The notes below the pieces were generated by a model. That model saw nothing but the letters and a program-made list of their open reading frames with translations, had not been told where the DNA came from and made no database searches. A DNA stretch of 6,502 bases, from positions 1-6,502 of the forward strand of contig JALOMS010000506.1 in assembly GCA_025455345.1 (NCBI GenBank). The letters are read 5' to 3'. The translations under genes were made by a program, and so were the position numbers. This DNA is from Thermoflexibacter sp. GTDB lineage: Bacteria; Bacteroidota; Bacteroidia; Cytophagales; Thermoflexibacteraceae. Within the stretch, counting starts at the first letter, position 1. Every line of letters begins with the position of its first letter. This document shows, piece by piece, positions 1-5,392 of this stretch.

Positions 1-80
1 AGAAGGCAAGGGGAGTAGTTTTTTCTTTACAATCAATAAAGGTTATTCTAAATAAATTGTCAAAATATTTTGTATAAGGC

Positions 81-1955
81 TTAGGACTTGTCAATGGGAT
101 TTGTATTGGGTTGTTCTAATGACTCATTCGCTACCACAACAGGTAAAACAAAAGTAAATACGCTTCCTTTACCTTTTTCACTATTTACAGTAATCTTACC
201 GCCATTTTTCTCTAAGAAATCTTTGCACATTAATAAGCCAATTCCTGTCCCTTTCTCTTTTTCAGTTCCATCTCTATTTACTTTTTCGCCCAAAACAAAT
301 AGCTTGTCCAACAGTTCTTTTGGCATACCTATTCCGTTGTCTATAATTTGGGTATAAACCTGCCCATTAACTTCAGCACATTCTACCCTAATTTCTCCAT
401 TTTCTTTAGTAAATTTAATTGCATTGGAGAGTAGATTGCGAACTACAAAATAAAGAATATTCTGGTCTGATTGAACTCTTATCTCTCTATCAATACGATT
501 ATGAATAGTTATTCTTTTTTTATATGCCTCATAATGAAATAGACTTATGGTATCTTCAGTAACATCAAACAAATTTATATCTCTCAATTCTATCTTTATC
601 CCTTCTGTCTGTGTCAAAGCCCACTCTAAAAGATTATTGGTTAGGTTTGAAATATTTTTAATAGATTCATTGAGTTGCAATAAAAGGTCTTTGATTTCTT
701 CTTTGCTTAAACCCTCCGAGTAGGTCATCAAAATATGAATAAAGCCTTTAAGTGTGTTAAAAGGACCTCTTAGGTCATGAGCAATAATAGAAAAAAACTT
801 GTCTTTGATGTGATTCATGCGCTTTAGCTGATTTTCAGATTCTACAATTTGCTGATTGAATTTTACAAGAGCTATGTTTTTTTCAGTAATTTCTTGATTT
901 TGAAGGTTTAAAAATGTAAAACTTTCTTGCATTTTTTTTATCATTAATGCCAAATGCTCTGACATTTTTGCCATCTCATCTTTGCCGCTAAGTTTGATGA
1001 TTGGCACGTTTTTATCAAAGTTACTTTGTATTATGTGCCTAAGCATATTAGAGATAGCTAAGATAGGCTTCGTAAATCTACTTGCTATAAGAATACTTAA
1101 TAAAACACTAATAAACAGCATGATAAAAATTACCATCCAAAAAGTATTCATCAACTCATCTATGATTTCTGCATGAATCACGTCAAGATATTTCAAAGTT
1201 TCTATGAGGTATATTTCTATCTTATTACTTTGAATACGGAGCGATAAGGTAAGTCCTGTGTCTGTATTCTTTCCAATTTTTTGCTCAAGTGTAATTATTT
1301 TATCAAAACAATTTTGGTAACTATCCAATAGAGAAAGTATTTGCCTATTATTTTTAAATTGAGATAGTAGCAAAGTGATTTCTCTATTGAATCGCGTGAT
1401 GGAAATAGAATCATGTCGAATAATATAATCCTTTTCCCATCTTCTTAAGGTAAGTATCTGGCTAAGACTCATTATATTACTTGCCTCCAATTGGTGGGCA
1501 TATTGGCGCATTTCCCCTTCTAATCCAGCGTCTTTAAATCCTCGATTAAAGGTGGTTTCTATTAAATCCTCGAAGATAAGTTCATAATTATCAAGCAGTA
1601 ACATGAGTGTATCTAACCTATGACTAAAATTTACTTTTTTAGAAAGAGGATACTCTTTAAGCAATTTTAGATTTTGGTGAATAGAAGCAACAGTCTCACG
1701 CCTTTTAGAGAGTATATTACTTTCCTTTTTTTCAAAAAAATGCGGATTTATGGTTTCATATAATAGAAAATGCTGGCTCTGAGCGATGTTTTGTTGTGTT
1801 TTGACTCTAATTTCATTAAAGTATTGTACAAAAGTATTTACCTCTCTGTAACCCCCATTAAGCCACAGAGCAATTTGAATATTGATACTTCCTAAAAGAA
1901 TGAATAATAGGTATGAAAACAATAACTTAGTTCTTACATTCATACTGCGCCTCAT
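81..1955 (-). CDS. Membrane-bound sensor histidine kinase with helical extracytoplasmic sensor domain, HAMP, HisKA and HATPase
   Basis: Two-component sensor kinase of 624 residues that autophosphorylates on a histidine and passes the phosphate to a response regulator not present in this window. Seen in order: a membrane helix at about residues 10-31; a mostly helical extracytoplasmic region at about 32-270; a second membrane helix at about 271-292; HAMP at about 292-345 (TKPI at 296-299); a helical linker; HisKA with IIAHDLRGP, phospho-acceptor His393; HATPase_c with N box (RNLLSNAIKFT, Asn511), G1 box DNGIGM at 539-544 and G2 box GTGIGL at 569-574. The extracytoplasmic segment contains LEGEMRQ and LRRWEKDYIIRHD, which recall the helical bimodular (HBM) ligand-binding domains of some chemoreceptors and kinases; that assignment is from memory of the motif. 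There is no receiver or PAS domain. Met5 (base 1943) is a credible alternative start: GAGG lies six bases before it and it gives a cleaner N-terminus. Kinase identity is very sure; the ligand is unknown. Confidence 0.95.
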   Translation of the reverse strand: MRRSMNVRTKLLFSYLLFILLGSINIQIALWLNGGYREVNTFVQYFNEIRVKTQQNIAQSQHFLLYETINPHFFEKKESNILSKRRETVASIHQNLKLLKEYPLSKKVNFSHRLDTLMLLLDNYELIFEDLIETTFNRGFKDAGLEGEMRQYAHQLEASNIMSLSQILTLRRWEKDYIIRHDSISITRFNREITLLLSQFKNNRQILSLLDSYQNCFDKIITLEQKIGKNTDTGLTLSLRIQSNKIEIYLIETLKYLDVIHAEIIDELMNTFWMVIFIMLFISVLLSILIASRFTKPILAISNMLRHIIQSNFDKNVPIIKLSGKDEMAKMSEHLALMIKKMQESFTFLNLQNQEITEKNIALVKFNQQIVESENQLKRMNHIKDKFFSIIAHDLRGPFNTLKGFIHILMTYSEGLSKEEIKDLLLQLNESIKNISNLTNNLLEWALTQTEGIKIELRDINLFDVTEDTISLFHYEAYKKRITIHNRIDREIRVQSDQNILYFVVRNLLSNAIKFTKENGEIRVECAEVNGQVYTQIIDNGIGMPKELLDKLFVLGEKVNRDGTEKEKGTGIGLLMCKDFLEKNGGKITVNSEKGKGSVFTFVLPVVVANESLEQPNTNPIDKS

Positions 1956-2035
1956 TATAAATTTTGTACCCTTATTGTTATACTTTAAAATATCAAAACA
2001 AATAAGTATTTCAACAAAAACAAACGCTGTTATAG

Positions 2036-2048
2036 TGCCAGACTGGCA
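2036..2048. repeat. 13-base odd palindrome (TGCCAG-A-CTGGCA)
   Basis: A perfect inverted repeat of 6 bp around a single central A. It directly abuts the next palindrome (2049-2062), so two dyads stand side by side about 80 bases upstream of the histidine kinase start. It could be a dimeric regulator site for that gene or part of the repeat cluster that begins here. The sequence alone does not decide between these. Confidence 0.5.
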
Positions 2049-2078
2049 GTCCCGTTAGGGACAAGAGCTTTGTAGAAA
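2049..2078 (+). repeat. REP-like palindromic repeat, copy A (forward)
   Basis: Starts with the palindrome-like GTCCCGTTAGGGAC (5-bp arms GTCCC/GGGAC, 4-base loop) and ends with the tag TAGAAA at 2073-2078. The same 30-base layout, with 24 of 30 positions identical by hand count, occurs in opposite orientation at 2195-2224. I remember similar GTCCC...GGGAC plus GGTAGAAA units scattered between genes in other Bacteroidota, but that is unchecked. Its role may be as a mobile extragenic palindrome, a transcript-end hairpin or a regulatory site. Confidence 0.6.
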
Positions 2079-2100
2079 CTAAATTAAGCCCAAAATCTAA

Positions 2101-2130
2101 GTTCCACAGGTACGATACAAAATATTGTAT
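2101..2130. repeat. Degenerate REP-like palindrome, copy B, with adjacent AT-rich dyad
   Basis: GTTCC-ACA-GGTAC at 2101-2113 has the same plan as copies A and D, with one mismatch between the arms. It is followed at 2115-2130 by a perfect 6-bp inverted repeat, ATACAA and TTGTAT around AATA. Its centre (about 2107) lies 51-52 bases from copy A. It is less certain than A and D because it is shorter and lacks the TAGAAA tag. Confidence 0.4.
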
Positions 2131-2156
2131 ATAAAATAGTTACGTTCATATAGGAC

Positions 2157-2170
2157 TTCCAGTATGGGAC
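2157..2170. repeat. Decayed REP-like palindrome, copy C
   Basis: TTCCAGTATGGGAC matches copy D (GTCCCTAATGGGAC) at 10 of 14 positions, keeping the GGGAC arm but losing most of the other. Its centre lies 54 bases before copy D and about 56 after copy B. GGACTT-type words at 2153, 2167 and 2175 around it suggest further decay or local duplication. Weak alone; supported by its spacing within the series. Confidence 0.3.
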
Positions 2171-2194
2171 TTATGGACTGTGTTGAAATTCCAT

Positions 2195-2224
2195 TTTCTA
2201 CCAATATGTCGTCCCTAATGGGAC
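2195..2224 (-). repeat. REP-like palindromic repeat, copy D (reverse)
   Basis: Read on the minus strand it is GTCCCATTAGGGAC, then ten variable bases, then TAGAAA, which is the same length and order as copy A at 2049-2078. A and D therefore form an inverted pair enclosing about 115 bases, like the paired REP units (BIMEs) known in enterobacteria. On the plus strand the tag reads TTTCTA at 2195-2200 and the palindrome spans 2211-2224. Confidence 0.6.
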
Positions 2225-2232
2225 TTTAATAC

Positions 2233-2290
2233 AAAGAACGCTTATAAAAGTTGGATTACTTAAGTAATTGAGCAAATTAAAGCGTTCTTT
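2233..2290. repeat. Co-centred double inverted repeat (potential cruciform)
   Basis: The outer arms AAAGAACGCTT (2233-2243) and AAGCGTTCTTT (2280-2290) are perfect 11-bp reverse complements. Inside them lies the perfect 14-base palindrome ATTACTTAAGTAAT (2255-2268). Both structures share the same centre, between bases 2261 and 2262, and are separated by 11 unpaired bases on each side. The inner palindrome overlaps the left end of the element at 2260-2408, so this may be a boundary or duplication product of that element. Confidence 0.55.
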
Positions 2291-2304
2291 CGCCCCTATC
2301 TAAA

Positions 2305-2325
2305 TCTTTCCCCAGAGGGGAAAGA
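2305..2325. repeat. Perfect 9-bp hairpin inside the MITE-like element
   Basis: The arms TCTTTCCCC (2305-2313) and GGGGAAAGA (2317-2325) pair completely around the loop AGA. It is not followed by a T run on either strand, so it is not a standard intrinsic terminator. Confidence 0.7.
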
Positions 2326-2350
2326 CTTGCTGTAAATCTGTATTTTAGCT

Positions 2351-2371
2351 CCCTTCTCCTATGGGGAAGGG
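2351..2371. repeat. Second 9-bp GC-rich hairpin inside the MITE-like element
   Basis: The arms CCCTTCTCC (2351-2359) and GGGGAAGGG (2363-2371) pair around the loop TAT, with one G-T wobble. Loop and stem lengths match the hairpin at 2305-2325, which suggests a repeated structural unit within the element. No T tract follows directly. Confidence 0.65.
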
Positions 2372-2465
2372 CTGGGGTTGGGGCGGTTATTTTTGCTCAA
2401 TTACTTAAATTACTTAAGCTCTCATAAAGTTATTAAACATCTATGAATTAATCTTTAATCAAATC

Positions 2466-2488
2466 TTAATGAATGAGTTATTCATTAA
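2466..2488. repeat. AT-rich 9-bp hairpin (TTAATGAAT / ATTCATTAA)
   Basis: Perfect inverted repeat with the 5-base loop GAGTT, in the AT-rich stretch 2419-2600 that otherwise shows no gene. It could be an operator-like dyad, or chance in a low-complexity region. Confidence 0.35.
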
Positions 2489-2560
2489 AAGTTAATTATT
2501 TATTAATATTAAAATTCAATATAACTGGGTCATAAAACCTATCGATTACCCATAAGTTTT

Positions 2561-2568
2561 TATATTTG
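2561..2568 (+). promoter_or_regulatory. Isolated Bacteroidota-type -7 box (TATATTTG)
   Basis: Exact match to the TAnnTTTG -7 consensus of Bacteroidota promoters. No TTTG-like -33 box lies 18-20 bases upstream. It precedes the transposase relic by about 50 bases and the next intact gene by about 270, so it may be a leftover transposase promoter or give the downstream gene a long leader. Confidence 0.25.
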
Positions 2569-2612
2569 AGCGAGAATACTTTTTGCTAAACTTGATTAAA
2601 AAAATTAGATAA

Positions 2613-2790
2613 TTTGTGTTGATTGGTCAAGCAAATTTTAGAGACAAGCATTTAAACAAACGTTTGGGTTTAATCTTAGCCCTGTTAGGAGAACATTCCC
2701 AAATCCATGCAGTCTTCGAGGAAGACATTGGTGAATGTCTATTAATTTTAATCAGATGTAAAAGTATTGATTTTGGCTAAGTCTTATTAA
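2613..2790 (+). pseudogene. Relic of the N-terminus of an IS4/Tn5-type transposase
   Basis: An open stretch at 2613-2780 without ATG (in-frame stop just before, TAA at 2778-2780) encodes NFRDKHLNKRLGLILALLGE, then HSQIHAVFEEDIGE. This resembles the N-terminal DNA-binding region of IS4/Tn5-type transposases (PF14706-like), where a motif like F-x-D-x-R-L-N-K-R-L is followed by a helix, a SIP-like turn and an aromatic YRFF motif. In the frame shifted by +1 the downstream bases read Y-stop-F-stop-SDVKVLILAKSY (2740-2787), which could be the decayed YRFF segment after a frameshift. The catalytic domain is absent. The match is from memory of the family, so it is moderate evidence. The fragment is almost certainly not translated. 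It ends 48 bases before the next gene. Confidence 0.5.
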
Positions 2791-2838
2791 TTTTAAGCAA
2801 ATTTTTATAAATCATTACTTACTTAGTATTTTTATATT

Positions 2839-3372
2839 ATGAAAAAAGTACAAATCATTAGTTTAGGTGCTTTTGTATTTGTTTTAGTTATTTTGGGGAG
2901 TATTTATATCCAATTAGGAGGTAATCAAGAGGTTTCTATTTCCCAAACGCATACGCCTACCTATTATTTGGTTGGTAAAAAGTACGAAGGAAAAAGAAGT
3001 AAAAAAGCTGTTAAAAACCTGATGGACGAGATAGCCGACTTAGTCAAGACCAAACAAGTGAATGGAATATTTGCTGTTTATCATTTCATGAATCCTGATA
3101 GTGAGCAAGATACTTTAAATACTTTTATAGGGGTCATCTTAGCAGATACGTTATCAAAAGTACCTGTTGGCTTAGAATCTCAGAGAATCCCTGCTTCGGA
3201 AGCTGTAAGAGCAACCGTTGGCTCACATTGGTTGGTATCTCCAAATCCCGCAGAGGTGAGTGAAAAAATTAAGGCTTTTGCAAAGAAAAAACAACTTTCT
3301 CTTTCTGAAAAAGTCTTAGAAAAATACAATCAAGACAAGGAAATTATTACAGAAATTGCTATTCAATATTGA
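2839..3372 (+). CDS. Membrane-anchored GyrI-like (effector-binding domain) protein, TEX264-like
   Basis: A 177-residue protein with an N-terminal membrane helix (about residues 6-25) after MKK, then a soluble domain placed outside the cytoplasmic membrane if the helix acts as an uncleaved signal anchor. The soluble part follows the GyrI/effector-binding pattern: TYYLVGKKYEGK (41-52), a helix, VNGIFAVYHFMNPDSEQD (74-91), the strand FIGVIL (96-101), PVGLESQRIPAS (109-120) and a long C-terminal helix. The run VYHFMNP, FIGVIL, IPASEAVRAT aligns by eye with human TEX264, which also carries one N-terminal membrane helix before a GyrI-like domain. Such domains bind small hydrophobic ligands, and some bacterial members hydrolyse cyclopropanoid drugs. 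There is no lipobox cysteine; indeed the protein has no cysteine. No Shine-Dalgarno sequence is visible, as is usual in this phylum. It is convergent with cysS, with 30 bases between stops. Fold fairly sure; ligand unknown. Confidence 0.72.
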   Translation: MKKVQIISLGAFVFVLVILGSIYIQLGGNQEVSISQTHTPTYYLVGKKYEGKRSKKAVKNLMDEIADLVKTKQVNGIFAVYHFMNPDSEQDTLNTFIGVILADTLSKVPVGLESQRIPASEAVRATVGSHWLVSPNPAEVSEKIKAFAKKKQLSLSEKVLEKYNQDKEIITEIAIQY

Positions 3373-3402
3373 TAAAGAGTTGAATTTACCAAGAGGTAAG
3401 TC

Positions 3403-4893
3403 CTATTCTTCATAAGACCAATCTATTTTGTCTTTCATATCTTTGACGACTACTCCCAAAGACTTAAAATGAGTGCGTAACTTATCTACCTGCTCAAAGT
3501 TTTTGTTGTGTTTTGCTTCTTTATAAATTTCTAAAAAGACCTTCATGACTTGTTGTAAACTGGTCTCATCTTCTTCTTTTAAGCCAAAAATGTCTTCTAC
3601 AAATGTAATATAAGATTTTTTGAGCAAATCAAAGGTATCTCTATCTAAGGTATAAATGGGAAAAACTCCGTTATGAATCGAATTGATTTTTTTTAGCAAA
3701 TTCAAAAGAGCCGCCAAAGCTACTGCTGTATTAAAGTCATCATTCATGCCTTCATACATCTCGTCTATTAGCCTTCTGATTTCCTCTATTTGCTTGGTAT
3801 CTATCACATTTTGTGAGTTTTCTACATAAACCAACTGCCTGATAATTCTCAATCCATTCATCACTCTTTTATATCCTTTCTGTGCCGCTTTTAGTGCGTC
3901 ATTGGAGATATCCATTGTGCTGCGATAGTGCGTTTGCAACATTGCAAAGCGCAAAGTCATCGGGCTATAAGCCTGAGTAAGCAATGAGTGAGTTCCCGCA
4001 AATAGTTCCTGTGGCAGAATAGAGTTCCCCAATGACTTACTCATCTTTGTGCCATTGATAGTCAGCATATTCGCATGTAGCCAATATCTTACAGGTTCTA
4101 CCCCATTTGCGCCGACAGATTGGGCTATTTCACATTCGTGGTGAGGAAACTTCAAATCCATGCCGCCGCCATGAATATCAAACTGTAGCCCAAGATATTT
4201 GCTACTCATTACCGAACACTCTAAATGCCAACCAGGGAAGCCCTCTCCCCAAGGAGAATCCCAACGCATAATGTGTTCTTTGGAGGCTTTTTTCCACAAT
4301 GCAAAGTCTTCGGGACTATGTTTTTCGTGTTGCCCATCTAAATCTCGCGAACCAGCAACGAGTTCGTCTATTACTCTACCCGATAACTTCCCATACTCAT
4401 AGTTTGCCTCTGCATATTTGCTCACGTCAAAATAAATAGAACCCTTGGACTCATAGGCAAATCCATTGTCTATAAGTTTTTGAGTCATTGCAATCTGCTC
4501 AACGATGTGTCCCGTAGCCGCAGGTTCTATACTTGGAGAAATATTATTGAGTAGCTGCATAACAGAATGAAAATCAAGCGTATATCTTTGCACTATCTCC
4601 ATTGGTTCGAGATTCTCTAATTTTGCTTTCTTCGCAATCTTATCTTCCCCTTCATCTGCATCATTTTCCAAATGCCCCACATCAGTAATATTACGAACAT
4701 AACGCACTTTGTACTGCAAATGAGTCAAATACCTGTAAATGATGTCAAAAGAGGTAAAAGTTCGGCAGTTCCCCAAATGAACGTAATTATACACCGTAGG
4801 ACCGCAAACATACATTCCTACGTGTGGCGGATAGAGTGGCACGAATTCTTCTTTTTGACGAGTTAGGGTATTAAAGATTTTGAGTTGTTGCAT
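3403..4893 (-). CDS. cysS: Cysteinyl-tRNA synthetase
   Basis: Class I aminoacyl-tRNA synthetase that charges tRNA-Cys with cysteine in the cytoplasm; normally essential. Diagnostic parts seen: YVCGPTVYNYVHLGN at 28-42, containing the HIGH-type motif HLGN (39-42) and zinc ligand Cys30; GWHLECSVM with Cys226; FPHHECEIAQS with His251 and Glu255, completing the Cys-Cys-His-Glu zinc site that senses the thiol substrate; and KMSKS at 283-287. The anticodon-binding helical (DALR-type) region follows from about residue 340. At 496 residues it is longer than the 461-residue E. coli enzyme, partly through an insertion after KMSKS (about 298-310, GTHSLLTQAYSP) that I associate with Bacteroidota. Every key residue is present and the frame is intact. 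The start is the first in-frame ATG with a conserved distance to the HIGH motif. It is divergent from the SDR gene and transcribed alone here. Confidence 0.98.
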   Translation of the reverse strand: MQQLKIFNTLTRQKEEFVPLYPPHVGMYVCGPTVYNYVHLGNCRTFTSFDIIYRYLTHLQYKVRYVRNITDVGHLENDADEGEDKIAKKAKLENLEPMEIVQRYTLDFHSVMQLLNNISPSIEPAATGHIVEQIAMTQKLIDNGFAYESKGSIYFDVSKYAEANYEYGKLSGRVIDELVAGSRDLDGQHEKHSPEDFALWKKASKEHIMRWDSPWGEGFPGWHLECSVMSSKYLGLQFDIHGGGMDLKFPHHECEIAQSVGANGVEPVRYWLHANMLTINGTKMSKSLGNSILPQELFAGTHSLLTQAYSPMTLRFAMLQTHYRSTMDISNDALKAAQKGYKRVMNGLRIIRQLVYVENSQNVIDTKQIEEIRRLIDEMYEGMNDDFNTAVALAALLNLLKKINSIHNGVFPIYTLDRDTFDLLKKSYITFVEDIFGLKEEDETSLQQVMKVFLEIYKEAKHNKNFEQVDKLRTHFKSLGVVVKDMKDKIDWSYEE

Positions 4894-5054
4894 GAGTAAT
4901 TCTAATTTTGAGTTTTATAAAATTGATTATAAGCAAATTACGTTTATTGATTTTCCTATTAAATAAGAGAACAAAACTCAATTAGCAACAACAATAATTA
5001 GAAAAGTAAAACATATTGATTTTCAATTTTGGACTTTTTGATGAAATGAGCATG

Positions 5055-5085
5055 CAAATATAAAAATTTTTATTTAAGCATGAAA
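5055..5085 (-). promoter_or_regulatory. Candidate cysS promoter (TTTC-N19-TATATTTG)
   Basis: On the minus strand TATATTTG (5062-5055) is an exact TAnnTTTG -7 box, preceded after exactly 19 bases by TTTC (5085-5082), one base off the TTTG -33 consensus for Bacteroidota. Transcription would start near 5048 and give cysS a leader of about 155 bases. The spacer contains the perfect palindrome ATAAAAATTTTTAT (5060-5073), partly overlapping the -7 box, and AGCATG occurs on both sides (5049-5054 and 5077-5082). Confidence 0.45.
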
Positions 5086-5139
5086 AGCAAATTTGAATCT
5101 TTCCTTAAATTATAGTCAATCAAAAATGGTTTTACTCAT

Positions 5140-5174
5140 TTGTCAGACACCTCGCAGGTGTCTGACAAGTTTTT
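5140..5174 (+). terminator. Strong 13-bp hairpin followed by T5, terminator-like or REP-like
   Basis: TTGTCAGACACCT (5140-5152) pairs perfectly with AGGTGTCTGACAA (5156-5168) around the loop CGC; GTTTTTG follows, with five T at 5170-5174. Looser outer arms TGGTTTTA (5127-5134) and TAAAACCA (5179-5186) enclose it. The shape suits a plus-strand intrinsic terminator, yet no plus-strand gene ends just upstream: the last ended at 3372. It lies in the divergent cysS/SDR gap, between the two candidate promoters, so it may shield them from each other, act in a leader RNA, or be a dispersed repeat. The palindrome recalls GTCAGACACCT-type repeats from other Bacteroidota, unchecked. Confidence 0.5.
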
Positions 5175-5225
5175 GGTCTAAAACCAATTCATTTTGAGTA
5201 TAGGAATAATTTACCATCTTGATTA

Positions 5226-5257
5226 TTTGTTACTTATTATTCCCCAATATAGCTTTA
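5226..5257 (+). promoter_or_regulatory. Candidate promoter for the SDR-cupin unit (TTTG-N20-TAGCTTTA)
   Basis: TTTG at 5226-5229 and TAGCTTTA at 5250-5257 match the Bacteroidota -33 and -7 boxes with one mismatch, 20 bases apart (19 is usual). Transcription would begin near 5264, about 130 bases before the SDR start, and downstream of the hairpin at 5140-5174, which would therefore not block it. Confidence 0.33.
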
Positions 5258-5392
5258 TAAGTTGGAACATTTGGCTTATGAAAATACAAAGTTTTATCTC
5301 CACAAACAATGGAGAGAGCTAATCTCATAAAAAAAATGACATCTCTGGCTTGTATAGAGTTGATAAAATATTGTAACTTGCCTCCAAAAGTT

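Larger units (their letters stand above)
2260..2408. mobile_element. MITE-like non-coding element with 17-bp terminal inverted repeats
   Basis: TTAAGTAATTGAGCAAA at 2260-2276 is exactly repeated in inverse at 2392-2408. A second inner inverted pair is CGCCCC (2291-2296) and GGGGCG (2380-2385). Between them lie two GC-rich hairpins that stand out from the AT-rich surroundings. The direct repeat ATTACTTAAG occurs at 2255-2264 and 2409-2418 and could be a target duplication, although it overlaps the left terminal repeat. No reading frame of note lies inside. Size, ends and lack of coding capacity fit a miniature inverted-repeat element; similar CCCC...TCTAAATC and GGGTTGGGG strings are, from memory, common between genes of Bacteroidota. 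Mobility is inferred, not shown. Confidence 0.5.
4894..5392. other. Divergent intergenic region between cysS and the SDR gene
   Basis: About 500 AT-rich bases without a credible gene. The only structures supported are the candidate cysS promoter (5055-5085), the strong hairpin (5140-5174) and the candidate SDR promoter (5226-5257). An open frame on the minus strand at 5230-5439 is not a gene: it overlaps the SDR coding region and has no family features. The frame extension upstream of the SDR (5309-5392) also looks non-coding. Confidence 0.6.

Noticed and set aside
61..72. Palindrome CAAAATATTTTG just after the kinase stop, similar to the ATACAAAATATT word at 2115-2126
   Set aside because: Low-complexity AT sequence without a T tract placed for termination; the similarity between the two sites is plausible by chance.
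88..357. Plus-strand open frame of 89 codons inside the kinase gene
   Set aside because: Antisense shadow of the HATPase domain; low-complexity Pro/Ser/Phe translation with no family features.
2036..2224. CRISPR array suggested by the regular 52-57 base spacing of similar units
   Set aside because: Units are short, differ from each other, change orientation, and number only four; no cas gene in the window.
2526..2552. TGGGT...ACCCA inverted repeat as a possible insertion sequence end near the transposase relic
   Set aside because: Only 5 bp with a 17-base gap; no matching partner at the other end of the relic.
3386..3399. Small inverted repeat TTACC-AAGA-GGTAA between the convergent stops, a possible two-way terminator
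   Set aside because: Only 5 bp of mostly weak stem and no T run on either side; too likely by chance.
4199..4402. Plus-strand open frame of 67 codons inside cysS
   Set aside because: Antisense shadow of a highly conserved coding region.
5309..5392. Longer SDR start at 5309 adding 28 residues
   Set aside because: The Rossmann strand-glycine motif normally begins a few residues after the start Met, as it does from 5393; the extension has no family counterpart and no ribosome binding site was seen.
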